From positions 248,001-312,000 of the forward strand of contig CCNA01000060.1 in NCBI GenBank assembly GCA_000824805.1: 64,000 bases of DNA, written 5' to 3'. Shown here piece after piece: positions 23,558-31,896 of the stretch. Source of the stretch: Mesorhizobium sp. SOD10. GTDB lineage: Bacteria; Pseudomonadota; Alphaproteobacteria; Rhizobiales; Rhizobiaceae. Both the position numbers and the translations under genes were made by a program. The notes below the pieces were generated by a model. It did not search any database. It saw only the letters and a list, made by a program, of their open reading frames with translations, and was not told the DNA's origin. Positions within the stretch are counted from its first letter, which is position 1, and each line of letters opens with the position of its first letter.

Positions 23558-25323
23558 GCCGGCTCCCTGGAGGGCCCGAAAGTGCCCGGCACGTTCTGCG
23601 GGATGAAGTCTTCCTTGGCGCCCGGCACGCTGTAGTCATAAGCCCACCGATAGACGATCGGCAGTTCCTTGCCGAAATTGCCGTGTGCCGGCGGCGTCTC
23701 AGGCGTCTGCCATTCGAGCGTCGTCGCCCGCCACGGATTGCCGCCGGCCTCGCGGCCATGGCGGATGCTCCAAATAAGGTTGAACAGGAACACCATCTGG
23801 GCGAAGCCGACGATGAAGGCCATGATGGAGATGAAAGAGTTCAGATGGTGGGCCGATTCCGTCATGATGGTCATATCGGTCAGTTCGGCGTAACGGCGCG
23901 GAATGCCCATCAAGCCGAGATAGTGCATGGGGAAGAAGATCAGATAGGCGCCGAGGAAGGTCACCCAGAAATGGAAGCGGCCGAGCGTCTCGTCCAGCAT
24001 CCGTCCGGTGACCTTCGGATACCAGTGATAGATTGCGCCGAAGATCACCAGGATCGGCGCGACGCCCATGACCATGTGGAAATGTGCGACGACGAACATC
24101 GTGTCCGATAGGGGCACGTCGACCACGACATTGCCGAGGAAGAGGCCCGTCAGGCCGCCATTGACGAAGGTGACGATGAAGGCCAGCGCGAACAGCATGG
24201 GGATGGTGAGGTGGATGTCGCCGCGCCACAGGGTCAGAACCCAGTTATAGACCTTGATCGCAGTCGGTATGGCGATGATCAGCGTGGTGGTGGCAAAGAA
24301 GAAGCCGAAATAGGGATGCATGCCGCTGACATACATGTGATGCGCCCAGACCACGAAGCTCAGCGCGCCGATGGCGATGATGGCCCAGACCATCATGCGG
24401 TAGCCGAAGATGTTCTTGCGCGCATGCGTGCTGATCAGGTCGGACACGATGCCGAAGGCCGGCAGCGCGACGATGTAGACTTCCGGGTGTCCGAAGAACC
24501 AGAACAGATGCTGGAAAAGGATCGGGCTGCCGCCATTGTGCTGCAGCTGCTGGCCCATCTCGACGATTGCAGGCATGAAGAAAGAGGTGCCGAGGGCACG
24601 GTCGAGCAGCATCATCACGCAAGCAACGAACAGCGCCGGGAAGGCAAGCAGCGCCATGACGGTGGCGGTGAAGATGCCCCAGACGGTGAGCGGCAGGCGC
24701 ATCAAGGTCATGCCGCGCGTGCGGCCCTGCAGCACCGTCACCACATAATTCAGGCCACCCATGGTGAAGCCGATGATGAACAGAATGAGTGAGGAGAGCA
24801 TCAGGATGATGCCCCAATCCTGGCCCCCCGGCGTGCCGGTCATTATCGCCTGCGGCGGGTAGAGCGTCCAGCCCGCGCCCGTCGGCCCGCCCGGCGCGAA
24901 GAAGCTCAAGACCAGGACCAGCACGGCGAGTAGATAGACCCAGTAGCTCAGCATGTTGACATAGGGGAAAACCATGTCGCGGGCGCCGACCATCAGCGGG
25001 ATGAGGTAGTTGCCGAAGCCGCCGAGGAAGAGCGCGGTGAGCAGGTAGATCACCATGATCATGCCGTGCATGGTGATGAACTGGTAGTAAGCCTCCGGAG
25101 TGATGAAGTCGAACGTACCGGGAAAGCCAAGCTGCAGGCGCATCAGCCAGGACAGCACCAGGGCCACAAGCCCGATCGCGGTTGCCGTCGCCGAGTACTG
25201 GACCGCTATGACCTTGGCGTCCTGCGAGAAGACGTATTTCGTCCACCAGCTGTGCGGATGATAGAGTTCCATCTCCCCGACTTCGGCGGGCGGAACGGCA
25301 TCTGCGGGTGTGACGTCGACCAT
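23554..25323 (-). CDS. ctaD: Cytochrome c oxidase subunit I
   Basis: Catalytic subunit of an aa3-type haem-copper oxidase, 589 residues, about twelve TM segments. The low-spin haem ligand is in FITMHGMIMVIYLL. The CuB/His-Tyr site is FGHPEVYIVALPAFG, the CuB His pair is in VWAHHMYVSGM, and the second haem ligands are in VVAHFHMVMG. Residues of the D and K proton channels look conserved. It lies between subunit II (21 bases upstream) and subunit III. The second oxidase cluster of rhizobia often has this gene order; the electron donor is probably cytochrome c. Confidence 0.95.
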   Translation of the reverse strand: MVDVTPADAVPPAEVGEMELYHPHSWWTKYVFSQDAKVIAVQYSATATAIGLVALVLSWLMRLQLGFPGTFDFITPEAYYQFITMHGMIMVIYLLTALFLGGFGNYLIPLMVGARDMVFPYVNMLSYWVYLLAVLVLVLSFFAPGGPTGAGWTLYPPQAIMTGTPGGQDWGIILMLSSLILFIIGFTMGGLNYVVTVLQGRTRGMTLMRLPLTVWGIFTATVMALLAFPALFVACVMMLLDRALGTSFFMPAIVEMGQQLQHNGGSPILFQHLFWFFGHPEVYIVALPAFGIVSDLISTHARKNIFGYRMMVWAIIAIGALSFVVWAHHMYVSGMHPYFGFFFATTTLIIAIPTAIKVYNWVLTLWRGDIHLTIPMLFALAFIVTFVNGGLTGLFLGNVVVDVPLSDTMFVVAHFHMVMGVAPILVIFGAIYHWYPKVTGRMLDETLGRFHFWVTFLGAYLIFFPMHYLGLMGIPRRYAELTDMTIMTESAHHLNSFISIMAFIVGFAQMVFLFNLIWSIRHGREAGGNPWRATTLEWQTPETPPAHGNFGKELPIVYRWAYDYSVPGAKEDFIPQNVPGTFGPSREPA

Positions 25324-25344
25324 GGGAGCACCTCCGTGCCCTGT

Positions 25345-26229
25345 TCAGCGGGCCTCGAGCGTTTCGAGTTTTGCCGCGACGTCCAAACCGGACGCCATCG
25401 TCTTTTCTGACGGTCGGTTCGCCGAGCCCGTTTGCTTGGGCGCGGACAATTGCGCAAAGGTCTGTTGCTGGCCGAGCCAGGCCAGATAGTCTTGCTCGGT
25501 GTCGACCATGACCACGCCATGCATGAGCGGATGTCCCTGGCCGCACAGCTCGGCGCACAGAACCTGGAAGCTTCCGGTTCTGGTCGGGGTGAACCAGAAA
25601 TAGGTGACCGAACCCGGGATCATGTCCATCTTGGCGCGAAATTCCGGGATGTAGAAATCGTGCAGCACGTCGATGGAGCGCAACAGGACCTTGACCGGCT
25701 TGCCTACCGGCAAGTGCAGGTCTGCAGCCTCGACCACGATATCGTCCTGGCCGTTGGGGTCGCCGGGTGCAATGCCAAGCGGGTTTTCAGCCGATACGTC
25801 GCGAGTGTCGGATGTGCCGAGCTTGCCGTCCTTGCCGGGCAGGCGGAAGCTCCATTGCCATTGCTGGGCGACAACCTCAATATCGGCCGCCTCGCGCGGG
25901 ACGTTGACGAAGTGGTTCCAGACGAACAGGCCAGGGACCAGCAAGGCGGTGACGCCGAGCGCGGTGCCCACCGTCAGCCACGATTCGAGCCGCTTGTTCT
26001 CGGGTTCGTAGGCGGCGCGGTTGCCTTCGCGGTGGCGGAAGCGGAACACGCAATAGGCCATGAACAGTACAACGGCGGCGAAGACGACGCCGGTGATCCA
26101 GAAGCTGATGATGATGGTGTTGTCGATATAGTCCCAGTTCGACGCAATCGGCGTCCACCACCATGGGCTCAGGAAGTGGAACAACACCGAGCCCACGACG
26201 ATCAAAACGAGTACAAGCGCGATGGCCAT
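25345..26229 (-). CDS. Cytochrome c oxidase subunit II
   Basis: 294 residues, first gene of the oxidase operon. Two N-terminal TM helices (ALVLVLIVVGSVLFHFL and IIISFWITGVVFAAVVLFM) are followed by a periplasmic cupredoxin domain. The CuA ligands are present: DVLHDFYIPEFRAKMDMIPG holds the first His, and LCAELCGQGHPLMHGVVMV the Cys pair, His and Met. No fused cytochrome c domain is present; the C-terminal 60 residues are a charged tail. The promoter should lie in the 147-base gap before radC. Confidence 0.92.
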   Translation of the reverse strand: MAIALVLVLIVVGSVLFHFLSPWWWTPIASNWDYIDNTIIISFWITGVVFAAVVLFMAYCVFRFRHREGNRAAYEPENKRLESWLTVGTALGVTALLVPGLFVWNHFVNVPREAADIEVVAQQWQWSFRLPGKDGKLGTSDTRDVSAENPLGIAPGDPNGQDDIVVEAADLHLPVGKPVKVLLRSIDVLHDFYIPEFRAKMDMIPGSVTYFWFTPTRTGSFQVLCAELCGQGHPLMHGVVMVDTEQDYLAWLGQQQTFAQLSAPKQTGSANRPSEKTMASGLDVAAKLETLEAR

Positions 26230-26376
26230 GTCCCGTCCTCCGGTATTTCATGGAAGCGCGAAGCATCCTCGGGGAAATACCAAGCCCATCATGCTTGATT
26301 TCCTGCTGAAATTCCAGAGCCGACTATCTGATGAGGCGACGATGTCCCGGCAATTCCGAAATGTCGGGCAAACGCC

Positions 26377-27138
26377 TCAAATCAGCAGCAGTCCTTTCAT
26401 CGAGGCATTGCCCTTGCGGCCGATGATGATGTGGTCGTGCACGGCAATGCCGAGCGGCTTGGCCGTGTCGATGATCTGCTTGGTCATCTCGATATCCGCG
26501 CGCGACGGCGTCGGATCGCCCGAAGGGTGGTTGTGCACCAGGATGACGGCGCTGGCGGAAAGTTCCAGCGCGCGCTTCACCACCTCGCGCGGATAGACAG
26601 GCGTGTGGTCGACGGTGCCCGTCTGCTGCACCTCGTCGGCGATCAGGCCGTTCTTCTTGTCGAGGAACAGGATGCGAAACTGCTCGCGGTTCTCGAAGGC
26701 CATGGCCGAGCGGCAATAGTCGAGCAGTTGCGTCCAGTTGGACAGGACCTCGCGGCCGCGCACCTCGCCGCGCGCCATGCGCTGGGCTGTCGCTGCGATG
26801 ATCTTGAGATCGGTCGCGACCGTCGGCCCGATGCCTTTGACTTCCTCGAGCAAGGATGCCGGTGCGCCCAGCACCTCGGCCAGCGAGCCGAAGCGGGCGA
26901 TCAGTGCCTTGGCGATGGGCTTGGTGTCGACGCGCGGGATCAGCCGGAACAGCAGCAGCTCGAGCAGTTCATAGTCGGGCAGGGCGTCCGGTCCGCCGGC
27001 GACGAAACGTTCGCGCAAGCGGTCGCGATGGCCGTGATAATGAGGCTTTTCCGCTGCTGCGGCTTTTTTCGGCGCCGTCTTGGGCGGTTCGATCCAGCCT
27101 TCGGAAAAGAACGCCCGCTCGTCCTCGACTTTGCCCAT
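26377..27138 (-). CDS. radC: RadC family JAB1/MPN-domain protein
   Basis: 253 residues. An N-terminal helix-hairpin-helix region (EEVKGIGPTVATDLKI) precedes a JAMM/MPN domain. The metal-binding residues are visible in VILVHNHPSGDPTPSRADI (HxH...SxxD), so the domain should be metal-competent. The historical link to DNA repair is weak; the molecular role is not established. It lies 33 bases downstream of map on the same strand, so the two are probably co-transcribed. Confidence 0.92.
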   Translation of the reverse strand: MGKVEDERAFFSEGWIEPPKTAPKKAAAAEKPHYHGHRDRLRERFVAGGPDALPDYELLELLLFRLIPRVDTKPIAKALIARFGSLAEVLGAPASLLEEVKGIGPTVATDLKIIAATAQRMARGEVRGREVLSNWTQLLDYCRSAMAFENREQFRILFLDKKNGLIADEVQQTGTVDHTPVYPREVVKRALELSASAVILVHNHPSGDPTPSRADIEMTKQIIDTAKPLGIAVHDHIIIGRKGNASMKGLLLI

Positions 27139-27171
27139 GTTCGCCCGCCCCCCTCAGGCTTAGTCGAAGTT

Positions 27172-27999
27172 CTAGGCTGGCAGGCCGGGGCGGTCGAGCT
27201 TTTTCGGCGACAGCGTGAATATCTCGCAGCCGCTGTCGGTGACGCCGATCGTGTGCTCGTACTGCGCCGACAGCGAGCGGTCGCGCGTGACCGCCGTCCA
27301 GCCGTCCGACAGAACCTTCACATGCGGGCGGCCGAGATTGATCATCGGCTCGACGGTGAAGATCATGCCGGGCCGCATCTCGACGCCTTCATTGACGGTG
27401 CCGTAATGCAGGATGTTCGGCGCGTCGTGGAAAAGCTGGCCGACACCGTGGCCGCAGAAATCGCGCACCACCGAGCAGCGCTCGGCCTCGGCATAGGTCT
27501 GGATCGCGGCGCCGATAGCGCCGGTGCGGGCGCCGGGCTTGATTGCGGCGATGCCCCGCATAAGGCACTCGTAAGTCACTTCGAGCAGGCGCTCGGCGGC
27601 CCGCTTGATCGTGCCCACCGGATACATGCGCGAGGAATCGCCGTGCCAGCCGTCGAGGATATAGGTGACGTCGATGTTGACGATGTCGCCTTCCTTCAGC
27701 GGCTTGTTGTCGGGAATGCCGTGGCAGACGACATGGTTGATAGAGGTGCAGGACGACTTGGTGTAGCCGCGATAGTTGAGCGTCGCCGGCAGAGCGCCGT
27801 GGTCCATGCCGAACTCGAAGACGAAGCGGTCGATCGCTTCCGTCGTCACGCCGGGCTTCACCATCGGCACGAGCTCGTCGAGGCAGCGCGCGGTGAGATC
27901 GCAGGCCCTGCGCATGCCGGCAAAGCCTTCCTCGCCATAAAGGCGGATCTGGCCCGTGTTTCGAAGGGGCGCGGTGGAGGCGTCGAGATAGGTAACCAT
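27172..27999 (-). CDS. map: Methionine aminopeptidase, type I
   Basis: Removes the initiator methionine from nascent proteins; a two-metal enzyme in the cytoplasm. 275 residues from ATG 27999 (an in-frame extension to 28077 is not conserved). The metal ligands are in VNIDVTYILDGWHGDSSRM (two Asp), CGHGVGQLFHDAP (His), TVEPMIN (Glu) and YEHTIGV (Glu). SCTSINHVVCHGIPD is the substrate-binding region. Length and order are typical of rhizobial type Ia enzymes. Confidence 0.95.
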   Translation of the reverse strand: MVTYLDASTAPLRNTGQIRLYGEEGFAGMRRACDLTARCLDELVPMVKPGVTTEAIDRFVFEFGMDHGALPATLNYRGYTKSSCTSINHVVCHGIPDNKPLKEGDIVNIDVTYILDGWHGDSSRMYPVGTIKRAAERLLEVTYECLMRGIAAIKPGARTGAIGAAIQTYAEAERCSVVRDFCGHGVGQLFHDAPNILHYGTVNEGVEMRPGMIFTVEPMINLGRPHVKVLSDGWTAVTRDRSLSAQYEHTIGVTDSGCEIFTLSPKKLDRPGLPA

Positions 28000-28169
28000 T
28001 CTTGTCCGTTTGCCGGCGAGGGCTCCAACGGAGCCGAATGCGAAAATCTGCTCCAGATTTGGCACCGGAAGCCGCAAGGTTCAAGGACGAAGTGCGATTG
28101 CGGCCTCCATTACGGCTTTCCTTCGCCCATTCCATCGGTTAGGTCGGGTTGTGGTATCCGGAGATAGTC

Positions 28170-28565
28170 TTGACGGCGCCTGAACGCGAAAGATCGAAGC
28201 TGCTGCCCGTCAGGGCCCTTTTCGCGGGCCTGATGGCGCTGCTGATGCTCGCGCTGCTGAGCTTCGCCCAGGCGGAAATCTCAGCGCCGGCCGTCTCGCT
28301 TTCGGGCGGCTCCAGCATCAGCGCCGCCCGCCAGGGCGATACGATCGCGCTGCTCAGAGCGACCGGCAAGGCGCAGGCGCTTGAGGTCCGGGCCAACCGG
28401 TCGCTGCCGATAAAGCTGGTCAGCGGCAACCCCGGCGCGCTCGCGCCCGCATCCGATTTCCTGCTCGTCGCACAGGCGTTGCCAGTCGGGATGGGCGTCA
28501 CGCCCGCGGCAGGAACCGCGACGCCATCGCGCACCAACCAGCCACGCGCGCCGCCCGCCACATAA
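28170..28565 (+). CDS. Small anchored protein of unknown function
   Basis: 131 residues from TTG 28170, which has GGAG 7 bases upstream; TTG 28149 is an alternative and no ATG is available. A TM or signal segment (ALFAGLMALLMLALLSFAQA) is followed by a short extracytoplasmic region containing SLSGGSSISAARQGDTIALL and RSLPIKLVSGNPGALAPASDF, then a Pro/Thr-rich end. No family is recognised. Divergent from map. Confidence 0.55.
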   Translation: MTAPERERSKLLPVRALFAGLMALLMLALLSFAQAEISAPAVSLSGGSSISAARQGDTIALLRATGKAQALEVRANRSLPIKLVSGNPGALAPASDFLLVAQALPVGMGVTPAAGTATPSRTNQPRAPPAT

Positions 28566-28677
28566 GGCCTTAGCCGCAAGGCGCGGCATCCAAATCAAAA
28601 TATTTCTTCGCGTCGTGACCCGGCGACGGCCGCTGGCCGTCCGCCGGTCGCGTGCGCTTCAGTTTGGATTTTCTTCA

Positions 28678-28914
28678 ATGCAACGCATCAAGACGTTCAA
28701 GACACTCACCCGCGCGGCTGCCGCGGCCGCGTTTCTGGCGGTTCAGGCGGTAATCTGCATCGGCACCGTCTACTGGGCCGTCGCCGCTACCCTTCGCATG
28801 GAAGGAACGGCGGCGATCGTGCTCGGGGCTATCTTTGCGCTGCCGTCCGCCTATCTGCTGATGGTGGTTGTCCGCATGGCCTATGACGCCGAGACTGACC
28901 CGGCCAACCAGTAG
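28678..28914 (+). CDS. Small two-TM membrane protein
   Basis: 78 residues from ATG 28678 (the frame is open upstream to 28615). Two hydrophobic stretches, AAAAAFLAVQAVICIGTVYW and IVLGAIFALPSAYLLMVVV, suggest a helical hairpin with both ends cytoplasmic. No family is recognised. A GC-rich inverted repeat (CAGGGCG/CGCCCTG) lies 30-60 bases downstream. Confidence 0.55.
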   Translation: MQRIKTFKTLTRAAAAAAFLAVQAVICIGTVYWAVAATLRMEGTAAIVLGAIFALPSAYLLMVVVRMAYDAETDPANQ

Positions 28915-29059
28915 CGCCGACGATATCGAACAAGAGCAGGGCAGGGCGGCGCGGGTTGTGTCGCCCTGTCACATAATGGTTATCCTGCGGCCTTAGTCAG
29001 GTTTTCCAACCCCGGCGCTCGCCGGACTTTCCTCAGCTTGATCAAGAACAGGTATTTCC

Positions 29060-30031
29060 ATGCGCCAGATCGTCCTCGCCGCCCTATTGCTGGCATCCAC
29101 CGTGGCGGGCGCCGCCGCCGACAGCACGCTGGTGCTCTATACCAGCCAGCCGAATACCGACGCCCAGCAGACTGTCGACGCCTTCATGGCCAAGAACCCG
29201 GGCATCAAGGTCGACTGGGTGCGCGACGGCACGCCGAAGATCCTGGCGAAGCTTCATGCCGAGATCGAGGCCGGCCAGCCTCAGGCCGACGTGCTTCTGA
29301 TCGCCGATGTCGTGACCATGGAAGGCCTGAAGAAGGAAGGGCGGCTGCTTGCCTATCCGGAGGCCAAGGTCGACGGCCTCGACGCCGCGCTGTACGACAA
29401 GGACAAGACCTATTTCTCGACCAAGCTGATTACCACCGGCATCGTCTACAACACCAAGGCGCCTTTCGTGCCGACGAGCTGGGAAGACCTGAAGAAGCCC
29501 GAGGCCAAGGGCCTGATAGCGATGCCGAGCCCCCTGACCTCGGGCGCCGCGATGATCCACACGGTGACGCTGACGGGCAATTTGCCGGAGGGCTGGGACT
29601 ATTACGGCGCGCTCGCCAAGAACGGCGCCCAGGCCAGCGGCGGCAACGGCGACGTGCTCAAGGCCGTCAGCGGCGGCGACAAGCTGTTCGGCATGATCGT
29701 CGACTATATGCCGATCCGTGAGAAGGCCAAGGGCGCGCCCGTCGAGTTCGTGTTCCCGAAGGAAGGTGTGTCCGCCGTCACCGAGCCCGTCGCGATCCTC
29801 TCCACCGCCAAGAACAAGGACGCCGCCAAAGCGTTTGTCGACTTCCTCTTGTCGAAGGACGGGCAGGAAGTGGCGGCCAAGATGGGCTACATCCCGGCCC
29901 GCGCCGACGTCGCGCTGCCGGCCGGCTATCCTGACCGAGCCTCGATCAAGGTGCTGGACTATGATGCGGCCGCCGCGCTCACCAACGATGCGCAGAACAA
30001 GGAAAAATTCAGCGCGGCGATGAGCCAGTAA
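29060..30031 (+). CDS. ABC transporter substrate-binding protein (Fe/AEP-type)
   Basis: Periplasmic binding protein of the iron(III)/2-aminoethylphosphonate/phosphoglycerate group, 323 residues. A signal peptide (QIVLAALLLASTVAGAAA) is followed by STLVLYTSQPNTDAQQTVDAF and the usual TGIVYNTKAPFVPTSWEDL segment. Iron-binding FbpA proteins have an adjacent Tyr pair near residue 195; the corresponding region here reads GMIVDYMPIRE with a single Tyr, so free Fe3+ is not a safe assignment. It is 18 bases before the permease gene. The matching ATPase is on the opposite strand at 31897-32940. Confidence 0.85.
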   Translation: MRQIVLAALLLASTVAGAAADSTLVLYTSQPNTDAQQTVDAFMAKNPGIKVDWVRDGTPKILAKLHAEIEAGQPQADVLLIADVVTMEGLKKEGRLLAYPEAKVDGLDAALYDKDKTYFSTKLITTGIVYNTKAPFVPTSWEDLKKPEAKGLIAMPSPLTSGAAMIHTVTLTGNLPEGWDYYGALAKNGAQASGGNGDVLKAVSGGDKLFGMIVDYMPIREKAKGAPVEFVFPKEGVSAVTEPVAILSTAKNKDAAKAFVDFLLSKDGQEVAAKMGYIPARADVALPAGYPDRASIKVLDYDAAAALTNDAQNKEKFSAAMSQ

Positions 30032-30048
30032 GCGCGCGGAAGGCAAGT

Positions 30049-31794
30049 TTGGCCTCCGCGGAACATCGCGTCGCCGGGTCGAACCCGGCGTTGCCGCGGG
30101 CAGGCGGCTTGGCGCTGTCGTCCCTGGTGTCCGGCCAGCGTCTGTCGGCGCTAGCCGTGCTCTCCGTCATCGCGGTGCTCAGCCTGCTACCCATGGTGCG
30201 TCTCGTCCTTGCGGCGATCGCGCCCGGCGGAGAGGTCGATTTCGCCGCCTTCGCAGGGCGGCTTGCCAGCCCCGCCGCGCTCAAGGCGACCTGGCACACG
30301 CTGGATACCGCCTTCTTCGGCGCGCTGCTGGCGCTTTGCCTCGGCATTCCGTTCGCGATCGCGGTGACGATGACCGATCTGCCAGGGCGAAAGATCCTCG
30401 GCTTCCTGCTGCTTCTGCCGCTGATGATCGCGCCGCAGGTGACGGCGCTCGCCTGGCTGCATCTCTTCGGCCCGTCGAGCACGCTGCTCGGCATGCTTGG
30501 GCTGGCGCCTGCGCCTGGCAGCGGCAATCCGATGCTTGGCCGTGGCGGCATCATCCTCCTCTATGGCGTCCAGCACGCGCCGATCGTCTTCATCACCATG
30601 CGGGCAGGGCTGTCACGCGTGCCGCGCGATCTGGTCGAGGCGGCGCGGTCCTGCGGCGCACGGCCGCTCGGCGTGCTGCGGACCGTCGTGCTGCCGGTCG
30701 TGCGGCCCTATGCGGTGGCCGCCGCCGCCCTTGCCTTCGTCTCGGGTGTCGGCAATTTCGGCATACCGGCTCTGCTCGGCATGCCGGCCAATTATCTCAC
30801 GCTGCCGACCATGATCTATCAGGACCTGTCGAGTTTTGGGCCGAGCGTCTTGCCGCAGATTGCGGCTCTATCGGTGCTGGTCGGCGCCCTGGCGCTTGTC
30901 GGCATGGTCTTCCAGTCGCTGGCCTTGCGGGGCGCCGGGCATCGCGTTGTCGCCGGCACGCCCGCGCGGTTCGAGCTCGGCCGCTTCCGACTGCCACTTG
31001 CTTGCGCTGGTTGGCTGGTCATCGGCCTGATCCTCATTCTTCCGGCCTGCGCGCTGCTGGCGACGTCGCTGGTGCCGTCCTTCGGTGTGCCGCTCGGCCT
31101 GCGGACGGCAACGGTCGCCAACTATACGGAAGTTCTGGTCCGGCAGGCATCCACGGTGCGGGCCTTCCGCAATTCGCTGCTCTTTGCCGGTGGCGCGGCT
31201 CTGATGCTTGCCCTCGGCGTCATCCCGATGGCCGCACGGCTCGAGCGTTTCGACAAGCGCTCGCGGCGCATGCTCGGCGGCATCGTCGACTTGCCTTACA
31301 CGATCCCCGGCGTGGTGCTGGCGATCGCCTGCATCCTACTTTTCTTGCGGCCGCTGCCGCTGATCGGCAGCCTCTATGCGACCGCGTCGATCATCCTGGT
31401 CGCCTATGCGATGCGCTTTCTGACGCTGGCGATGAAACCGGTGACGACGGCGGTCGGGCAAATTCCCCGCGATCTCGATGAAGCGGCGGCGGTGTCCGGC
31501 GCGGGTCCGTTCCGGCGGCTCTGGACGATCACGGCGCCGCTTGCTGCGCCCGCGGCCGTCGCGGGCGGGCTCTTGGTGTTCATGAGCGCCTTCAACGAAT
31601 TGACGGTCTCGGCGCTGCTGTGGTCGAGCGGCAAGGAGACGCTCGGCGTCGTGCTGTTCAGCCTGGAAGAGGCAGGGCTCGGCACACAGGCGGCGGCCAT
31701 CGCGGTGTCCACGATCGTCGTCGTGGTCGTGCTGCTTTTGGCGTTAGACCGGTTCGGCCGCCGTCTGCCCGCCGGCGTATTGCCCTGGCGATAG
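30049..31794 (+). CDS. ABC transporter permease, two-domain (FbpB-type)
   Basis: 581-residue inner-membrane permease with two BPD_transp_1 domains and about twelve TM segments, as in FbpB/PhnV-type importers. The two EAA loops are visible: LVEAARSCGARPLGVLRTVV and LDEAAAVSGAGPFRRLWTIT. The start is TTG 30049 with GGAAGG 6 bases upstream; the first 20 residues are cytoplasmic. It is co-transcribed with the binding protein. A pair of palindromic repeats follows directly after the stop. Confidence 0.88.
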   Translation: MASAEHRVAGSNPALPRAGGLALSSLVSGQRLSALAVLSVIAVLSLLPMVRLVLAAIAPGGEVDFAAFAGRLASPAALKATWHTLDTAFFGALLALCLGIPFAIAVTMTDLPGRKILGFLLLLPLMIAPQVTALAWLHLFGPSSTLLGMLGLAPAPGSGNPMLGRGGIILLYGVQHAPIVFITMRAGLSRVPRDLVEAARSCGARPLGVLRTVVLPVVRPYAVAAAALAFVSGVGNFGIPALLGMPANYLTLPTMIYQDLSSFGPSVLPQIAALSVLVGALALVGMVFQSLALRGAGHRVVAGTPARFELGRFRLPLACAGWLVIGLILILPACALLATSLVPSFGVPLGLRTATVANYTEVLVRQASTVRAFRNSLLFAGGAALMLALGVIPMAARLERFDKRSRRMLGGIVDLPYTIPGVVLAIACILLFLRPLPLIGSLYATASIILVAYAMRFLTLAMKPVTTAVGQIPRDLDEAAAVSGAGPFRRLWTITAPLAAPAAVAGGLLVFMSAFNELTVSALLWSSGKETLGVVLFSLEEAGLGTQAAAIAVSTIVVVVVLLLALDRFGRRLPAGVLPWR

Positions 31795-31830
31795 GGCGTT
31801 CCACCGTTTCACGGAAACGGCGAACCGCCC
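31794..31830. repeat. Palindrome, GGGCGGTTC family (copy 2)
   Basis: Arms GGGCGTTCCACCGTTTC and GAAACGGCGAACCGCCC (near-perfect, one mismatch and one bulge). Same family as 7672-7710. It begins at the permease stop codon and could act as a transcription barrier between the convergent permease and ATPase genes. Confidence 0.75.
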
Positions 31831-31847
31831 GATCTCTTTGTTCGTAC

Positions 31848-31890
31848 GCAATTCCGGACGGAAAACCGCTCACACTTTTCCTGGAATTGC
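31848..31890. repeat. Palindrome, GCAATTCC/GGAATTGC family
   Basis: Arms GCAATTCCGGACGGAAAA and TTTTCCTGGAATTGC around CCGCTCACAC. Same family as 7723-7772. Seven bases separate it from the end of the ATPase gene. The pairing of this palindrome with the GGGCGGTTC palindrome, in the same order and spacing, is as at 7672-7772. Confidence 0.75.
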
Positions 31891-31896
31891 TCTTAA

